Below, in pieces: positions 38,034-50,444 of a stretch of DNA of 64,000 nt (position 1 is its first letter; every line of letters begins with the position of its first letter). The position numbers were made by a program, and so were the translations under genes. This stretch comes from Bryum argenteum (Eukaryota; Streptophyta; Bryopsida; Bryales; Bryaceae). The DNA is taken from NCBI GenBank assembly GCA_037043015.1, contig CM073328.1:7613409-7677408 (forward strand), in the 5' to 3' direction. The notes under the pieces were generated by a model. It searched no databases and was not told the DNA's origin. It was given only the letters and a program-made list of their open reading frames with translations.

Positions 38034-38499
38034 ATGGCACCTCAAGGGGTGCTTTACATAGGGAGTCAAGGCCAACAAATCTCCAAGCCAATTCACTCAC
38101 ATTTTGAGCCCAATTGGCTCATGGCCCGTCACACCAGCTTCAAAATGTGTGTGTGGTGCGGCAACGCATCCACCCACCGCGTCTCCATTCACAACCAAGA
38201 CATACCAATGCATGCGTTGCCTTCACATAATTTTAAAAATAAACACATTTTTTTTCTGGATGCCACACCTTTCTAGGCTGCCCTTTTTGGTGCTTGCTAG
38301 TTGATTGGTCGAAAGTTGCGTTGGATTCACAAGTTTGCGGCAACACCTCTTCTACATGCATAAAAAGGAGCAGTCGAAGGACGTCAATCTAGGCCATGCG
38401 GTGAAAGGAGCTGCGACAATGGAACGCACTCTGAATATACGTTCAAAGCGTGGTGTGAACGGGCCTTCAATGAACCGCTTGGAGAACATTTGGTTTTGA
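38034..38499 (+). pseudogene. Possible N-terminal fragment of a hAT-type transposase (BED finger)
   Basis: This island is richer in GC than its surroundings. The frame ending at 38499 contains FTSLRQHLFYMHKKEQSKDV, about 30 residues ahead of GVNGPSMNRL. The spacing recalls a BED zinc finger (R-L-x-x-H-L) followed by the G-P-M-D-x-F motif that often precedes the hAT core. An upstream frame holds KMCVWCGN, which could give the Cys pair but is in another frame. No catalytic domain follows. Weak resemblance only. Confidence 0.25.
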
Positions 38500-40170
38500 A
38501 ATTTTTGTAGGTTGCCTTTGTAGATTTGGTGATTCTTTTGTCTTGGGTCACTTTGGAACTTAAGTAATTGATTTAGTAATGAACATATTTCAAAGTTTCT
38601 TTATTCAAAAAAAGTTGCCTCATTTTGACTCGCAACCCTACGAATGTCCTAGAAGACTCAAAAAGTGAAAGTTTGTCTTTGCAAATTTAACCACATACAC
38701 TTTGCAGCATAAAGAGCACCTAGTAAAAAACATTAGACAAAAAAATAACTTTTGTCCTTTCATCTAAGCTACCCTAAACCGGAAAAATCCCACCTTGGGT
38801 CTTTTTCAGAAGTCAAAAAGTATACTTTTCAAAAGTCACAAAAGAAACAACCATTCTTTACTTTTTATTTTATTTCTTTGCAATGGGCTTATAGTAGCAA
38901 AAACATGTCCCATGATCCATAACAAGTGGTTCTACCTAATTGAATTGCATGCCCTTGCAATCAAGTTCCTTGTGACAAAGCTCTTGTCACATGAATCTTG
39001 AGAGGAGTTTTCTGAATGATCAATCTGTTTTATCTTTTGCATGTTGTGAACTAATTAAAGCCATTGCTAGAGCTTTTTTTGGACTTTTTGTGCACTAGAT
39101 TGAGCTCTTGAATTAGTAATTGCATCATTATCCTAAATGGGGGATTAGACTTATTTGGATTGCTACATGTTAGTGAAGAAGCTGCATGCATGTCCCTTGA
39201 ATAGGAAAATGAAGGTGCTACAAGTCCCTCAAGGTGCTGCATGTCTTGTACCTTATTCTTCAATGGTTCATTTTAGGTATAGTCTATTGAGAGAAGTTGG
39301 CAAGTTACTTGATATTGGTCTTGTCTTATTAGGTTCCTATCTACCCAAAGTGTCCAATATCATGTTAATAGTGCTAAATAGTATATTTTGACTTGCTATT
39401 TTATGCTATTTATCCTAGGAAGTTTTATGTCTCATGAATTATTTGTAAAATAGCCCTTGGGCTCCGAAAGTAGAATGAGTTGATTGGCAAGTTGCATGGT
39501 GTGTTGGTGATGTGCAATATTCTTGTTTGAGTAGGTTCCTATGTATGTGAAGTAGTTTTCTATCTATGTAAAGTAGGTTGACATCATATTAACAATGTGG
39601 AGTAGTAAATCTTGTCACTTGCAAATTTTGAGCTATTTGTACATAATATTACACATTGAGTTATTTATTTAATTTCATAGAATATGACATATGGGTGATT
39701 TTTCATCATCCTAATTTAAAACCACCTATGTCATAGCAAGTATTTGGCCAAAAAGTAAATTTTCAAAAAAAGTATCACATGTGGAATTGAAGGTTATTTA
39801 TTCAAATTGCAATGGTACAATCTTGTCGTAGATTATTGCACGTTATGTAGGTAAATTTGAAGTCATGAGGCTTCATAGATTGCAAAATCATAATATATAG
39901 GTACTAAAAAAAATATCACAAAATTTCATCAATTTCACTTTGAAGTGAAAATGCTACCAAGAGATTTATTGCAATGGAAAAATCACCAACTAGAAGATGT
40001 GTTACCTTCATCTTAAAGACACCCTTGAACTAGAACAAGCCTTGAGGAAAATTTCTTGTTGCAAATAATGGCCTTACAATGGTGAAGATTGCCCCAAATT
40101 TTACACATCAATATTTATTCAAATCTAGACTCCTTGCACAACAACAAATGTCATAACTTTCTCACATCTT
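38500..40170. other. AT-rich intergenic DNA
   Basis: Short frames only (38795-39001, 39155-39391). No motif, terminal repeat or RNA recognised. Confidence 0.4.
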
Positions 40171-40179
40171 GGATAGATT

Positions 40180-40640
40180 TAAGGTTCCTATCACATCAAC
40201 TTAATTTAAAGTGGAATCCAACTTGACAAAAAAATTGAAATCCAACGAAGGAGGAAGGAGAAACAACTTCTCAAAAACCATGTATTCAATTGGTTCTTTT
40301 AGTTTAACAACATCTTTGTAAATTCAACACCTAAAATTATTCAAATAAAAAAAGCTTTCAACTACAAAATTGTTGGATTTCAACTCAAAATCATACTTAT
40401 GAGAAAAGAAATTATGAAAAACTAAATTATATTTCACATACTTGAGCTTGCAATGGTAAAACATGCCCGATGTTTGAAAACCTAAAAGTTGCCTTCATTA
40501 AAATGCATGCCCTAAAGTCATGCTTTCTTGAATGGGTCTGTTATCTTGACCATGCAAACTAGACTTGATTTGGAACCCAAGTCAAGTGATTTCTTTCGTC
40601 AAAAACAAACTCTGGACAAAGAAAATATGGCTCTTCAAAG
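40180..40640 (+). repeat. Dispersed repeat R2, copy 2
   Basis: Same-orientation relative of 10800-11220, sharing several ordered blocks, including GAAACAACTTCTCAAAAACC, ATACTTATGA and CATGCCCTAAAGTCATG. Ends not defined. Confidence 0.45.
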
Positions 40641-41188
40641 ATTCAACTTGTCATCCAAAATATTGTTTTTAGTTTTAGGGCTTTGGTGGGTGAGAGGTCA
40701 TGGATGTAACAAGCAGTCCTAGCCAATTCTTCCGACATGGTTTGTGGAAATTTAGTTCCTATTACAATTGTAGCTTCACTGATATTCACCTATTTTTGGT
40801 GTCCCCTAAAGGTGACTGGCCTCAAAATTGGCAAAAACTACCCCCCTTGTGTTGGCAAGGTGAAAATTTTCAAATTTTCAAATTTCTCAAGTATGTGACC
40901 CTATTTGACTTGTATTTGTAAATGTATACTAAATCTCATATTCAAATCCCTTACCAATTGTGATATCATAATGTTTAAGTAGGAGAAAAAGTTTTTTATT
41001 CCCTTCTTGTTGAAAGGGTGACTAGTTTTTTGAGGGCCAAAAAATTCATTTTTGATAGAAACTTTGATATGAGGCTCTTACATTCTTGTACTAGGTGAGT
41101 TAGGAACATGCCTATGCAAGTTTTACCCACATATGATCTATAAAACCTAAAGAAATGCTTGAATTTTCCCATGGAGGTATGCTGAATT

Positions 41189-41969
41189 TTAACCCTTAAA
41201 CGCCCAAGCAAGCCCGATGTCAGGGACACGAAAACAGATGACAAGAATATCTGGAAACTAACGAAAACTGACAAGAGCTTAGATTAACAAGAAAAGTACA
41301 CGAATAACACCAAGAGAGGTGAGCTAGAGCTCCAAGAGATGCGTTGTTGAGACTGAAGAACTCTTCAGCCTCGACTCCTATATATACTTCTAGAATCCAA
41401 GAAGCTTCTAGAACTTCTACCAGCTAGGATGCTTCTAGAACTTCTACTAGCTAAGATGCTTCTATAAGGTTCCAGAGACTAGATTTTAGAAGGTTCCAGA
41501 GACTAGCTTCTAGAAGGTTCTAAAGACTTCCTTCTAGAAGATTCTAGAGACTTTCTTTCTAGAAGGTTCCAGAGACTTCTAGAGACTTCCTTCTAGAAGG
41601 TTCCAGAGCCTATGTCCCTAACACCCGAGGGGCTTGATTCCAACAGAATCTTCTCTGTATCTCTCACTGTAATCAACTTTTCACTTATATTTTGATGTCA
41701 AACTGGTCACTGACTTATGATGCATTCAAAAAGTGAAATTTTACCATTCAAATCACAATTTGTATGTATGATTTTATGGTTTGAAAGGATTGTGGTAGGT
41801 AGGTTGGGGTTGTACATAACCTTGTAGGAGGTTGCAAGCTCATCATTGATTGGATCATTCATGGTGCCCACGTTCAAAAAGTGCACTATTCATGATACCC
41901 AAGTCCAAAAGATGTTGTGATCCAATTTTGGGCTGCCCGTTTTAGACTCCATGGGCGTTTAAGGGTTAA
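41189..41969. mobile_element. piggyBac-like MITE with TTAA ends, host to a solo LTR
   Basis: Inverted ends CCCTTAAACGCCCA lie inside TTAA duplications at 41189-41192 and 41966-41969. Without the LTR at 41218-41623 and its 5-bp duplication the element is about 370 bp and non-coding. The first bases match the ends of the element at 24123-24355 (CCCTTAAA). Confidence 0.8.
41218..41623 (-). mobile_element. Solo LTR of an LTR retrotransposon
   Basis: 406 bp. On the minus strand it starts TGTTAGGGACATAGG and ends GTGTCCCTGACA, with perfect 5-bp target duplications CCCGA at 41213-41217 and 41624-41628. A TATATATAGG promoter box lies about two thirds of the way through. The first half is a minisatellite of CTTCTAGAAGGTTCCAGAGA-like units. 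There is no internal region, so it is the usual product of LTR-LTR recombination. The intact duplication suggests moderate age. Copia or gypsy affiliation cannot be told from the LTR alone. Confidence 0.85.
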
Positions 41970-42379
41970 TTACAAAGGCCAATCTTTGACAATGACAAGA
42001 GAAATTGAAAAAAAATTGGATTGAATCTCCAAACGATTAAAATGCCTTAGAACCTTCTTCACATGTACAAAAATAAAACTCGAAAAAAAAGTTGAATCTC
42101 AATTTTTGGTAAAATTTTGAAGTTTTTGCGCTTTAACTGATTTTGGGCAGAATTGAAGAATAAACGAGCATATACCGTAGTTTGGGCAGTTTTTGGGTAA
42201 ATTTCAAAAATTGTTTTAAAACTTTCACCGTAAATATCTCTCATTGTATTAGGAGTTGTATTATTGACTTTTCATAATGATACATATGGAACAATTCTAC
42301 ACCCTACAAAAGTTTCATACTTATGTGAGCTAAATTTAGTAAACAAGAGGCTGCCCAAAGCCCAAATAGACCAAATATG

Positions 42380-45100
42380 TCCTTAGTTGACTTCAGAGGT
42401 TAATTGTCTATGACTTCCTTAGTTTTTTCGATAGGTTAAAAATTCAATAGACATGTGCTCCTCCTATAGTCTGTACGTAAGTTTTGTATCTTTAATGAGT
42501 TTCTTTCAATTGAGGCTTCAACCCTTAAAGGTGTGAGCATGCCCTTGCGGCCAATATATCGTGTTTTTTGCGTATTTGCGTATTTGCGTGTCTTCCGGCA
42601 TGTACCTTGGAGTCTTCTTTAGAAGGAAATTTGTATTGAAACAAATAGCTTTCCATTGATAGATTGCTTGCCCCATTGTGTGACATACCTTGTAATCTAC
42701 AAGGATTTCAATGTCAAATTAGATACAATGTATGGAAATATGTATCAAATATTGCAATAAATGGACTTAAAACTTAGCTCCACATTAATTTTGAGGCATG
42801 CACAACACATATACACTTCATATCCCCATTGGGATTGAGTCATGGTGACACTAGCACTTCTCTAAAAATATCATGAGCGTGCAACTAATGTAAAATCAAT
42901 GACTTGTGGTTTCTTTTCATGTAATCTCACCAAAACCTTCAGATGGTCACCCCCCAAAAAATTCTCAAAACATAGTATACATTAATTGTTACATCCATAC
43001 GATTGGATCTCCGAAATATGTTTTTGGTTATCCTAGTAATTTAAAGAGCATAACTTATACCTCGTCTATGGTGAGGTTCAGGGTTTTATTGGGGTAATAC
43101 CAATTCTAAGATTATAACGTGAAGAGTTTAGCAGTTTAGGGTTTAGCGGAATGATACATACTTACTTCTACTTTTCATGCAACAAGTATTGGGTCGCAGA
43201 TATCCAGGGGACTAGCACCAAGCCTTCAGAAGAAGTTGAGGGCAATGCTAAGGACGCTCTCCTTGTGAAACTTGTCGACCAAGCAGCTTGGACATACATC
43301 TTTCACTGAGGGTATTTCTCGTGTGCCTATCTCAATTTGTCATGTGCTACAACCCTTGGAAATATGATTTTGTTATTTATTATTATTCCCCACCTTGGAG
43401 TCCTTAGATGTAGAAAAGCACAATGAAAGGTTTCAAGCTCTCAAAAACACACAAGGAGCTATAGGGGTTCATGCTGGTAGTTACAACAAGAGGTCGTGAG
43501 GATTCACCAATAGATTTGCCGCTAGTTCCACATAAAGACTTCAATTTAACCTCCAAGCAACCCCAAAGACCTACTTCTAATAAGGTCATCATCATCTTGT
43601 ATTGCTATGTTGAGTAATTCTCCGGTTCTCAAAGCATTAGTAGTTCTAGTAGTTCTCTCTCACCGTCCATAGTAGCAATTCTATTATGACCTCTAAATCT
43701 CACCTATAGAAGAATACACACCACTCAGCTAACTGGATCAAAGTCTCTTATCATTTTGATTAGCTTCGTAATAAAGTTGGGAGCTTTAATACCACATTAC
43801 AAGGACTTAACTCGCAATGCCTCAACTCTTCTTTTGATTCAGATGCGGAAAGCTCCAAGTGCTTTACATTTATACAACTCATTACAAGGGTCTCTAGACC
43901 CAACCTGTGGGTAGAAGTTGGATGGATGACCTTCTTGGATGGGCGACGTTGGCCAACACGTACCCTACGCAATGGTAAAAGGATCATTGACAATGCACCG
44001 TAAATTTCGAATGAACTCCATCTACCACAAATGATGCAAGGACAGCAAGTCACTTCGAGCCTTGACACGAAGGTACTGATCAATCATCTGCGAACCTCAC
44101 CAGGTTCCATGCCAAGGAAATTATTACACTACCCTACTAGACAGGAAGCAAGCCAAGGTTCTATCTAGGGTTTGCAGCGACAAAGAATTTGAAACATGCT
44201 CTGGTCTGGTGGGGTGTTTTTCATAGGAACCTTCAGCCGCTGGGCACTGCAGTACAAGTACACACACAGTGAAAAAGGGCTGGAAATGAGTGGCCGGTCG
44301 TGATGAACAGCAGTCCTCCAAGTGGTGGAAGAATTTTGTTTCGTGGTGGCCTATTTGGGGCGATCGATGTCGTGGCTCCTGACAAGGAAGTTGACAGTCC
44401 TCAGAAGAACTCTAAAATTGCCCTTCTCCGCCTGACAAACATGCCATGCAAGCACAATTTCTGTCAGTTTGCCAGTTACGTCAGTGCTGTCGTTGCTGCC
44501 CGCCGGAGTCGTGACGTACAACTTACAGAACCTTCGAGCTTCATATAGTCGAATCTTCTTCAGGTTCTTCCGGAAAGAGATTCACACTCTTCAGCTTCAA
44601 AGCCTTGAATGTGTGAAAATCATGAAGAGTGTGTATCTTACTTTGGCCGGGAAGGGAGTGTGGTCATTCATTCGAAATTAGGGTCCGGACAACAACCTTT
44701 TCCTCCAGAGTGCTCGGCAGAATCGATGGAAGAAGTACATGTTGGAAGCCTGAGAAAAGACCTCACGTTTTTCACAGCCTCGAGTTGGCAAGGTTCAGGT
44801 GTTTTCTAGCCTCAGAAGGGACGTTTGAGTAAGACAAAGTGTGCTTTCATTCAGTAGATTCTTCATCTCCGCGAGGGTCACAATATGCTTCCTATCTGAC
44901 CACAATGATGCAAAAAGACAAGTAGCAGAGAATTGTGCACAAGCCATTCTGAACATTGTACGAAGTACTGCAAACTAAATACGGGTACCAACTTATTTGA
45001 ACTGAACTACTTCCGGACTACTACTCTATAAATTCATGCCTTTGTGGTGTTGGGACATTCGTATAGTAAGAAAAAGTATAATGCACGTTAGAGGATACAC
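42380..45100. other. Gene-poor tract with one orphan MITE end
   Basis: At 42529 AACCCTTAAAGGTGTGAGC matches the left end of the 24123-24355 MITE, but no right end is visible. Frames at 43404-43595 (minus), 43760-44083 (minus) and 44300-44548 have no recognised domain. Bases 44280-44830 are less AT-rich and could include a transcribed region. Confidence 0.35.
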
Positions 45101-45102
45101 TA

Positions 45103-45194
45103 GTGGTATGAGTAAAGTCACAAGTAAAGCCATAGTGGCATTGTATGGCTTAAAAGTGCCCGTATGACTTTACTTGTGGCTTTGCTCATACCAC
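45103..45194. mobile_element. 92-nt near-perfect hairpin (mini-MITE or foldback RNA)
   Basis: GTGGTATGAGTAAAGTCACA and the following bases to 45133 pair with 45164-45194 (31 positions, two mismatches). The loop is about 30 nt. It is probably a tiny foldback transposon; a small-RNA precursor is an alternative. Confidence 0.6.
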
Positions 45195-45365
45195 CTTCCC
45201 ATTAGTGATAACAAATAATAATGTTTTGGATTTTTTTGCTAACTCTAAACAACCATATTAGTTAGTGGTCATGCTACTTCGCATTGGCACATGTATATCA
45301 CCAACAAATGTTTTTCAACCTCATGACATAATATGTGTTGTTTGACATAGTGTCACGTGGAGTAA

Positions 45366-45769
45366 GAGCATGCCCAGCCGACACCGTGGGCCGGAGAGTG
45401 GAGCCTTGTTTCGAGTGTGAGGAATCCCAACTCGTACACTATCCCTCTAACCTGTCAAGAGGGTTGCAGTCTCCTAAATTTGAGCACACCATAAAGTTAT
45501 CCCGTGCCTTCACTCCATTTTAGCCTACCCATTAACCATTGGGAGAGTGACACGTGACAGAGTTATTAAGGCAGAAAATAGTTTTTATAATAACTGGCTT
45601 GTCAGAAAGTGTGATTGGTGAGCGGCCTTTTTACGTGCCCTACCTTGGGGTGGGGTATCACCACCTGCCCCGGCTGCGCATGGGAGCTTGTGATGTAGTC
45701 AAGCGGCCCAAACTGAAGGAGCTTATTATATCATGCGTCCTGGCCTGAAGTGCAGGGCTGAGCATGCTC
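45366..45769. mobile_element. PIF/Harbinger-like MITE with TAA target duplication
   Basis: 404 bp, inverted ends GAGCATGCCCAGC (left) and GAGCATGCTCAGC (right, complement), flanked on both sides by TAA (45363-45365, 45770-45772). GAGCAT starts are common in plant MITEs. A frame inside (45554-45748) is spurious. Confidence 0.75.
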
Positions 45770-45772
45770 TAA

Positions 45773-48229
45773 GACTAGTTGCACTATCATGTGTCATTGA
45801 GCTCCTCATTTTAGCTAAAGGTACATAACTTACCATTGTTTTCCTTCCTATTTTCACTTTCTACTCCTCAATGTACACTTTCTAATAAGGTGGTAGAAAG
45901 GTGATATGACTGAACTAGCCATTGAAGCAACCGATACACACATACTTACAATTTACACTCACCATTCAAATTTGCTAGTATAGGGGCTACTCTGAAGGCT
46001 ACTTAAACCACAGTTCTACAAGACAGTTTATATCCACCATGCATCATTCCCTCCTTATGGTGTAACATTTTCCATACTAAACTACCAATTTGAAGTAATT
46101 GAGGTTTGACTTCACACCAATGCGATGGTATATATTATCTATATATTGTTACAGAAGCAACCAGGTAATAGAATGTCATAAAGCAGAGCAAAGATCTTCT
46201 GCAAGCAAATTGTCTTGTCAGGGTCTGCAAGTTGCAGTTTTCAACGCTGCATAAACAATACCATAACTTACAAGTAGTATGTAACTTTTCAAACTTTTCA
46301 GACATTTGCAGTGTAAATGTTCCTCGAACGTTGTCAGTGGAGTTCTGAGCATGCATTTCCAAAGGTCAAAATGGACACAGAAACAACCATAAAGTTCCGG
46401 TTGCCAGAATACGACCAATACAATAAAATATTCCGCTGCCAATAAAAGTAGGTAAAAAGGATTAAAGAGAGGTATAATTTTACCAACATAAATCGAAGGA
46501 CATAGCCGTGTATGACTGGGCTGAAGAATGTAATGATACCCTAATGATTCTACTGTCCCGCCCACATGCACACGACTTGCAACATGCGCCGTGCGGCATC
46601 GACATCACTCTATTGATGATACTGGTTGAGCTACTGTCGGCTTTCCTTTCCTTTCTCTCTTGGTATCCTAACTTACCATTAGCTCTATCAATGAGGAGAG
46701 TACTTTCCCATCACTCTCATGGTAGTTCACGCGTCTACAACAGTAGCTCCATGAATAATCCATAGAAGGCGTACATTTGAGAGCAGGATCCAATGACGGA
46801 CTGTATCACTGTAAGTGTGAAGGCAGACACGGAAGCGCTAGTCGATCGAATATTCGGACCGACTAGTAAGTAGAAGAATATTTTAAAAGTGGTCGATGCC
46901 GAGTACACGGAGAATCAATGGCGCCAGGAAATGGGGGAAAAGCCTGGGGTGGGTCAGAGATCGACCTAAAAATAGCCAAAATAATGATACTGGCTTGCTA
47001 GAGAGCCTCCTACTGAATAATGTTGTTGCATGTCGCTCGTAGATGGAGTGGGTGGAAATTCCAACATCGACAATCACCCACACGGCTAAGATTAGATTCC
47101 TGATTCTCTTTACCCGATCTTCACGAAATCCCCCTGCCCATTCAATAATCGAGAAATCTATGTTCTCTGAACTCAAGTTGCCAAAAGGAGGCTTCGGAGT
47201 GTGGCAATCGAATGTCAATGAAAGAACAGTAGATCGAAACCTTTATGCCCATTTCTTCTGATTTAAATTGATATGTCAAAAAGGAGGCTTCGGAGTATAG
47301 CAATCGAATGTCAATTAAACTACAGTAGTGATCGAAAACTGGATAATATTAGGGTGGAGTGATTGATCTTAGTTACTTCACATCGCTGTAGAGAGAGCAT
47401 CTTTCGTTTTCGGTTTGAGAAAATCGATGGTGTGGTTATCGTCTATATTTGCGATGATAATGATCACCTGTATATTCTAGTAATCATGCAAGAAAATCTG
47501 AGTGACTGTAGATACACTCAAAGAATTCCAGAGTAAATTATGGATAAACACTTGCTTTTACCGCTTCAGTGTACGAATTACTGAAACTCCAACTTGAGGC
47601 TTACTGTTACAAGCACCGTCCAATGAATAGATTAGTATTACTAAAGGGCTTGGTTCGAGAAGAATCATACTGTGGCACCAGTAAGTGAATCGAAAGTAAA
47701 AAGGATGACCGATCGAGGGAGACAGACACGCCGGCATCGAGGGAGGGAGGGAGGGCCGATTTTTCAGTGCAGACAACGGGAGCCTATAATAAAGACGTGA
47801 TCTATGGTGGCAGGAGATTCACCTAATCCTACTCGGTAATGCTGCGAAAGTAATGTTCGAAGGAAAAGATCATCGGGTTGGCACTTGGCACGCAACACAT
47901 TATGATAGGAATTTAGCTCTGTCTCTGTTTGTTTTTCATCATACTAGCTATGTCTCATGTCTCATTGGGTGACAGAATTCTATTAATAGTGGCTCACTTA
48001 ATTAATTTACTATCATCACTTAATTATAGGTTTGACGAAATCAATGCTTCGATATCCTATCAGTAATCAGTGCTTTAGCAGCAATTCAGCTTCGGCACGA
48101 GCCGACGACCTTCCCCTAATCAATGCTTAACTCAATGCTTAACTCACTTCGGCATATATTGATCTCGAACAGAACACAAGCAGCTTACTGAAATCAATGC
48201 TTCAGCATAGCGTTGTCGTTTAGAGCTTA
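45773..48229. other. Intergenic DNA, with a two-unit direct repeat
   Basis: No gene recognised; the frame at 46883-47218 (minus) has no motif. Bases about 47175-47240 and 47275-47340 are direct copies (AAAAGGAGGCTTCGGAGT, then GCAATCGAATGTCAAT), a 100-bp tandem duplication. Confidence 0.45.
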
Positions 48230-48950
48230 CTTTGCTTATATAATCAGAGATTACGGAGAGCTACTAGGTCACTGATTCTGCTGCCAGCTCTTTCGTAGAG
48301 ACAACTGCAGATTCGTAGACTTAAACAGGGTGATTAATTAAGCAGGAATCGAGAGAATTGTCTTGATCAGAGATTACGGAGAGCTACTGGGTCACTGTTT
48401 CGTAGTGACAGTAAGCATATTGCAGATCTAGTCATGAACTTAAACAGGGTGCTTAACTACGCGGTAATTAAGAGACTAAGCTTAATCAGAGATTAGAGGG
48501 CTATAAGGTGAATGATCCTGCTACTAACTAAACGTAATGAGAACTGCACGGATCAGTACGCTTATTGAGATTCATGAACTGAAACTTAACTATGGTGATT
48601 AACGTAAGCAGGGACTACTTAGCATGATCAGAAATGATCAAGAGCTACGAGTTAAATGATTCTGCAAACCGTAACTTAACAGGTGAATGAATCTGCTCCA
48701 GGAATGATCTGAATGATTCCGGAATGAGAATTACAGGAAACAGTACGCATATTGAGAATGATTCATAAACTTGAGTATGGTGATTAATTAAGAAGGGATA
48801 ACGTAGCTTAATCAGAAATTAGGAAGAGCTACTAGGTTAATGATTCTGCTGCTAGCTATGTCCCACTGACATTTGCGGGAATCAGCAAAGCATAATGCAG
48901 ATTCGTTTACTTAAGAAAGGTGAATAATTAGGCAGAGCGAGAGAGATACA
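48230..48950 (+). repeat. Diverged minisatellite upstream of the GARP gene
   Basis: About five direct units of 120-180 bp. Each contains ATCAGAGATTA or ATCAGAAATTA, then GAGCTACTAGGT, then TGATTCTGCTGC, CAGTACGCATATTGAGA-like and GGTGATTAATTAAG blocks. Units are irregular in length, with deletions. It ends about 100 bases before the start of the leader region of the transcription factor. Confidence 0.75.
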
Positions 48951-49019
48951 TGGCATTGTGTGAAAGACTCCAGTATTTAGGGTTGTGGTTTGTGGAATAA
49001 GCGGCTTGGACATCAGGGA

Positions 49020-50444
49020 ATTGGCACATTAAAAATGAAGGATGAAGTTTGAAGAGCAAAGCAAATTACAGTCGGGGGTTAAGCAAATTAAGGTTAGGCA
49101 AAATGCGATGTCTGTGGAGGGGGAGAGAGGGCGGGCCCCAGAGCATTCTTACAAACCGGGCCTGGTCTGGCAGCAGGTCAAAACGGTGTCAGAGAGAGAA
49201 GGGCGGGGCCGTGGACATGTTAAAAAGAAGCAGTGGTGGGGTCAGCAAGCAGCAAGCAGGCAGCAGGAGCAGCAGGGAGACAAAGCATTTTTTCCTCCCA
49301 ACGTCTTCTCCCGCACCCTACCACAATCGCTGTTGCCATTCCCCACACGCTCCTCAACGCAGGCAGCAACTTACACCCGTCTCGTCTCGTCTCGTCTCGA
49401 CCCAAGCTCCTGCTCCTCCTCCTCGTCGTCCTCCTCATCTCGCTACCCACCCACCTTCCTTGCACGCTTTCGTCTCTTACTCTCTTGCCTGCCTGCCGCA
49501 TCATTCATTCGAATTGTACGTATCATCTTGTGGTGCCGTTTCTTAGCTTGCTTGCTAGCGTTCTCACTCATCGTCCTGCAAGCTAGTCTTGCGAAACGCT
49601 TAAACGCACTACTACTGCCACACGGTCAGTCCGTCAAGGGCCGGCACCAACAGTCAACGTGCGTAGAATCATTCCGCACATGAGAACTCGATCGGTCAAT
49701 CGACTGCCGGCGGGGGTTTTGCGATTGGTGATCATTCACTTGTGGAGCTAAGCTTCGATCGATCGTGTCTGTGGAAGTTAGTGAAGTGAGTTTTCTTGCG
49801 GAGGAAGCAGAAAGCTCATAAGATTGGCAGTAGTAGAATCCACGCACTGATGAGGATGGCGGCTGCTGCTGCTACGCCGTTTGACCACCAGGCTGCTGCA
49901 AATGGCTGCACTGGTATAAGGTAAATCGACGATGTATATATATCTATATACAGTACAAGTATCAATTCTCCCTTTCAGTGTGTCACCCGGTCGGGTTAAA
50001 CTTTGGCACCGACTCTTCGGACATGCCCCCAAAAATAGATCCCGGACAAAACCCTCAGTTTTAGCAGCACAAGTTGCATGCCATTGATATTTATATTTAT
50101 AAATATATAGGTGTATATTTTACCCGCCCGCAACCGCAGTGAGTTTGTGAAGCTTATTACCCTTTCAGTGTTGTACGTACGGGTCTTGTCCCGACCTTCA
50201 AGCCTCCTTGCGTTTCAGTTGCGAGCTTCCTCATTGGGATTTATTTCACGCGGTGCATTCAGTGTGAAGGAACCTCCTCATCTATTCTATAGTTACGTGC
50301 AGAACAATCAAGCAACGAAGCTTTCGGGTTGATTCAGTGTGTGAGTGCGTGACTGATTGTATATACCTTGTAGAAGGTGTGCAGTGTGGATGCTTGAAGG
50401 GGTTTGATCGATCGAAGCTAGCTGCATGCAACAAGAGAGATCGC
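49020..50444 (+). promoter_or_regulatory. Promoter and long 5' leader of the GARP gene
   Basis: Pyrimidine-rich sequence (49380-49450: repeats of CTCGT, then CTCCT) is typical of a plant core promoter and leader. Several ATGs precede the chosen start. One, at 49852-49854, opens a short frame (MRMAAAAATPFDHQ) that meets a donor-like AAG/GTAAAT at about 49920, so a leader intron or an alternative first coding exon is possible. TATA-like ATATATATC lies near 49936. The long frame at 49042-49683 is compositional and not coding. Confidence 0.5.

Larger units (their letters stand above)
40917..42330 (-). repeat. Dispersed repeat R1, copy 2 (interrupted by 41189-41969)
   Basis: Reverse-complement relative of 36776-37340. 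The match runs to GGAGGTATGCTGAATTTTAA on the left of the insertion and resumes at TTACAAAGGCC on the right. R1 therefore continues across the piggyBac-like element. Confidence 0.6.

Noticed and set aside
43205-43306. 33-codon stretch reading TKPSEEVEGNAKDALLVKLV
   Set aside because: Looks gene-like in composition and follows an AG, but is short, has no continuing exon, and matches nothing I recognise.
49042-49683. 213-residue plus frame and its overlapping frames in front of the GARP gene
   Set aside because: Lies in CT- and GAG-rich leader DNA; all frames are open by composition and none has a recognisable domain.
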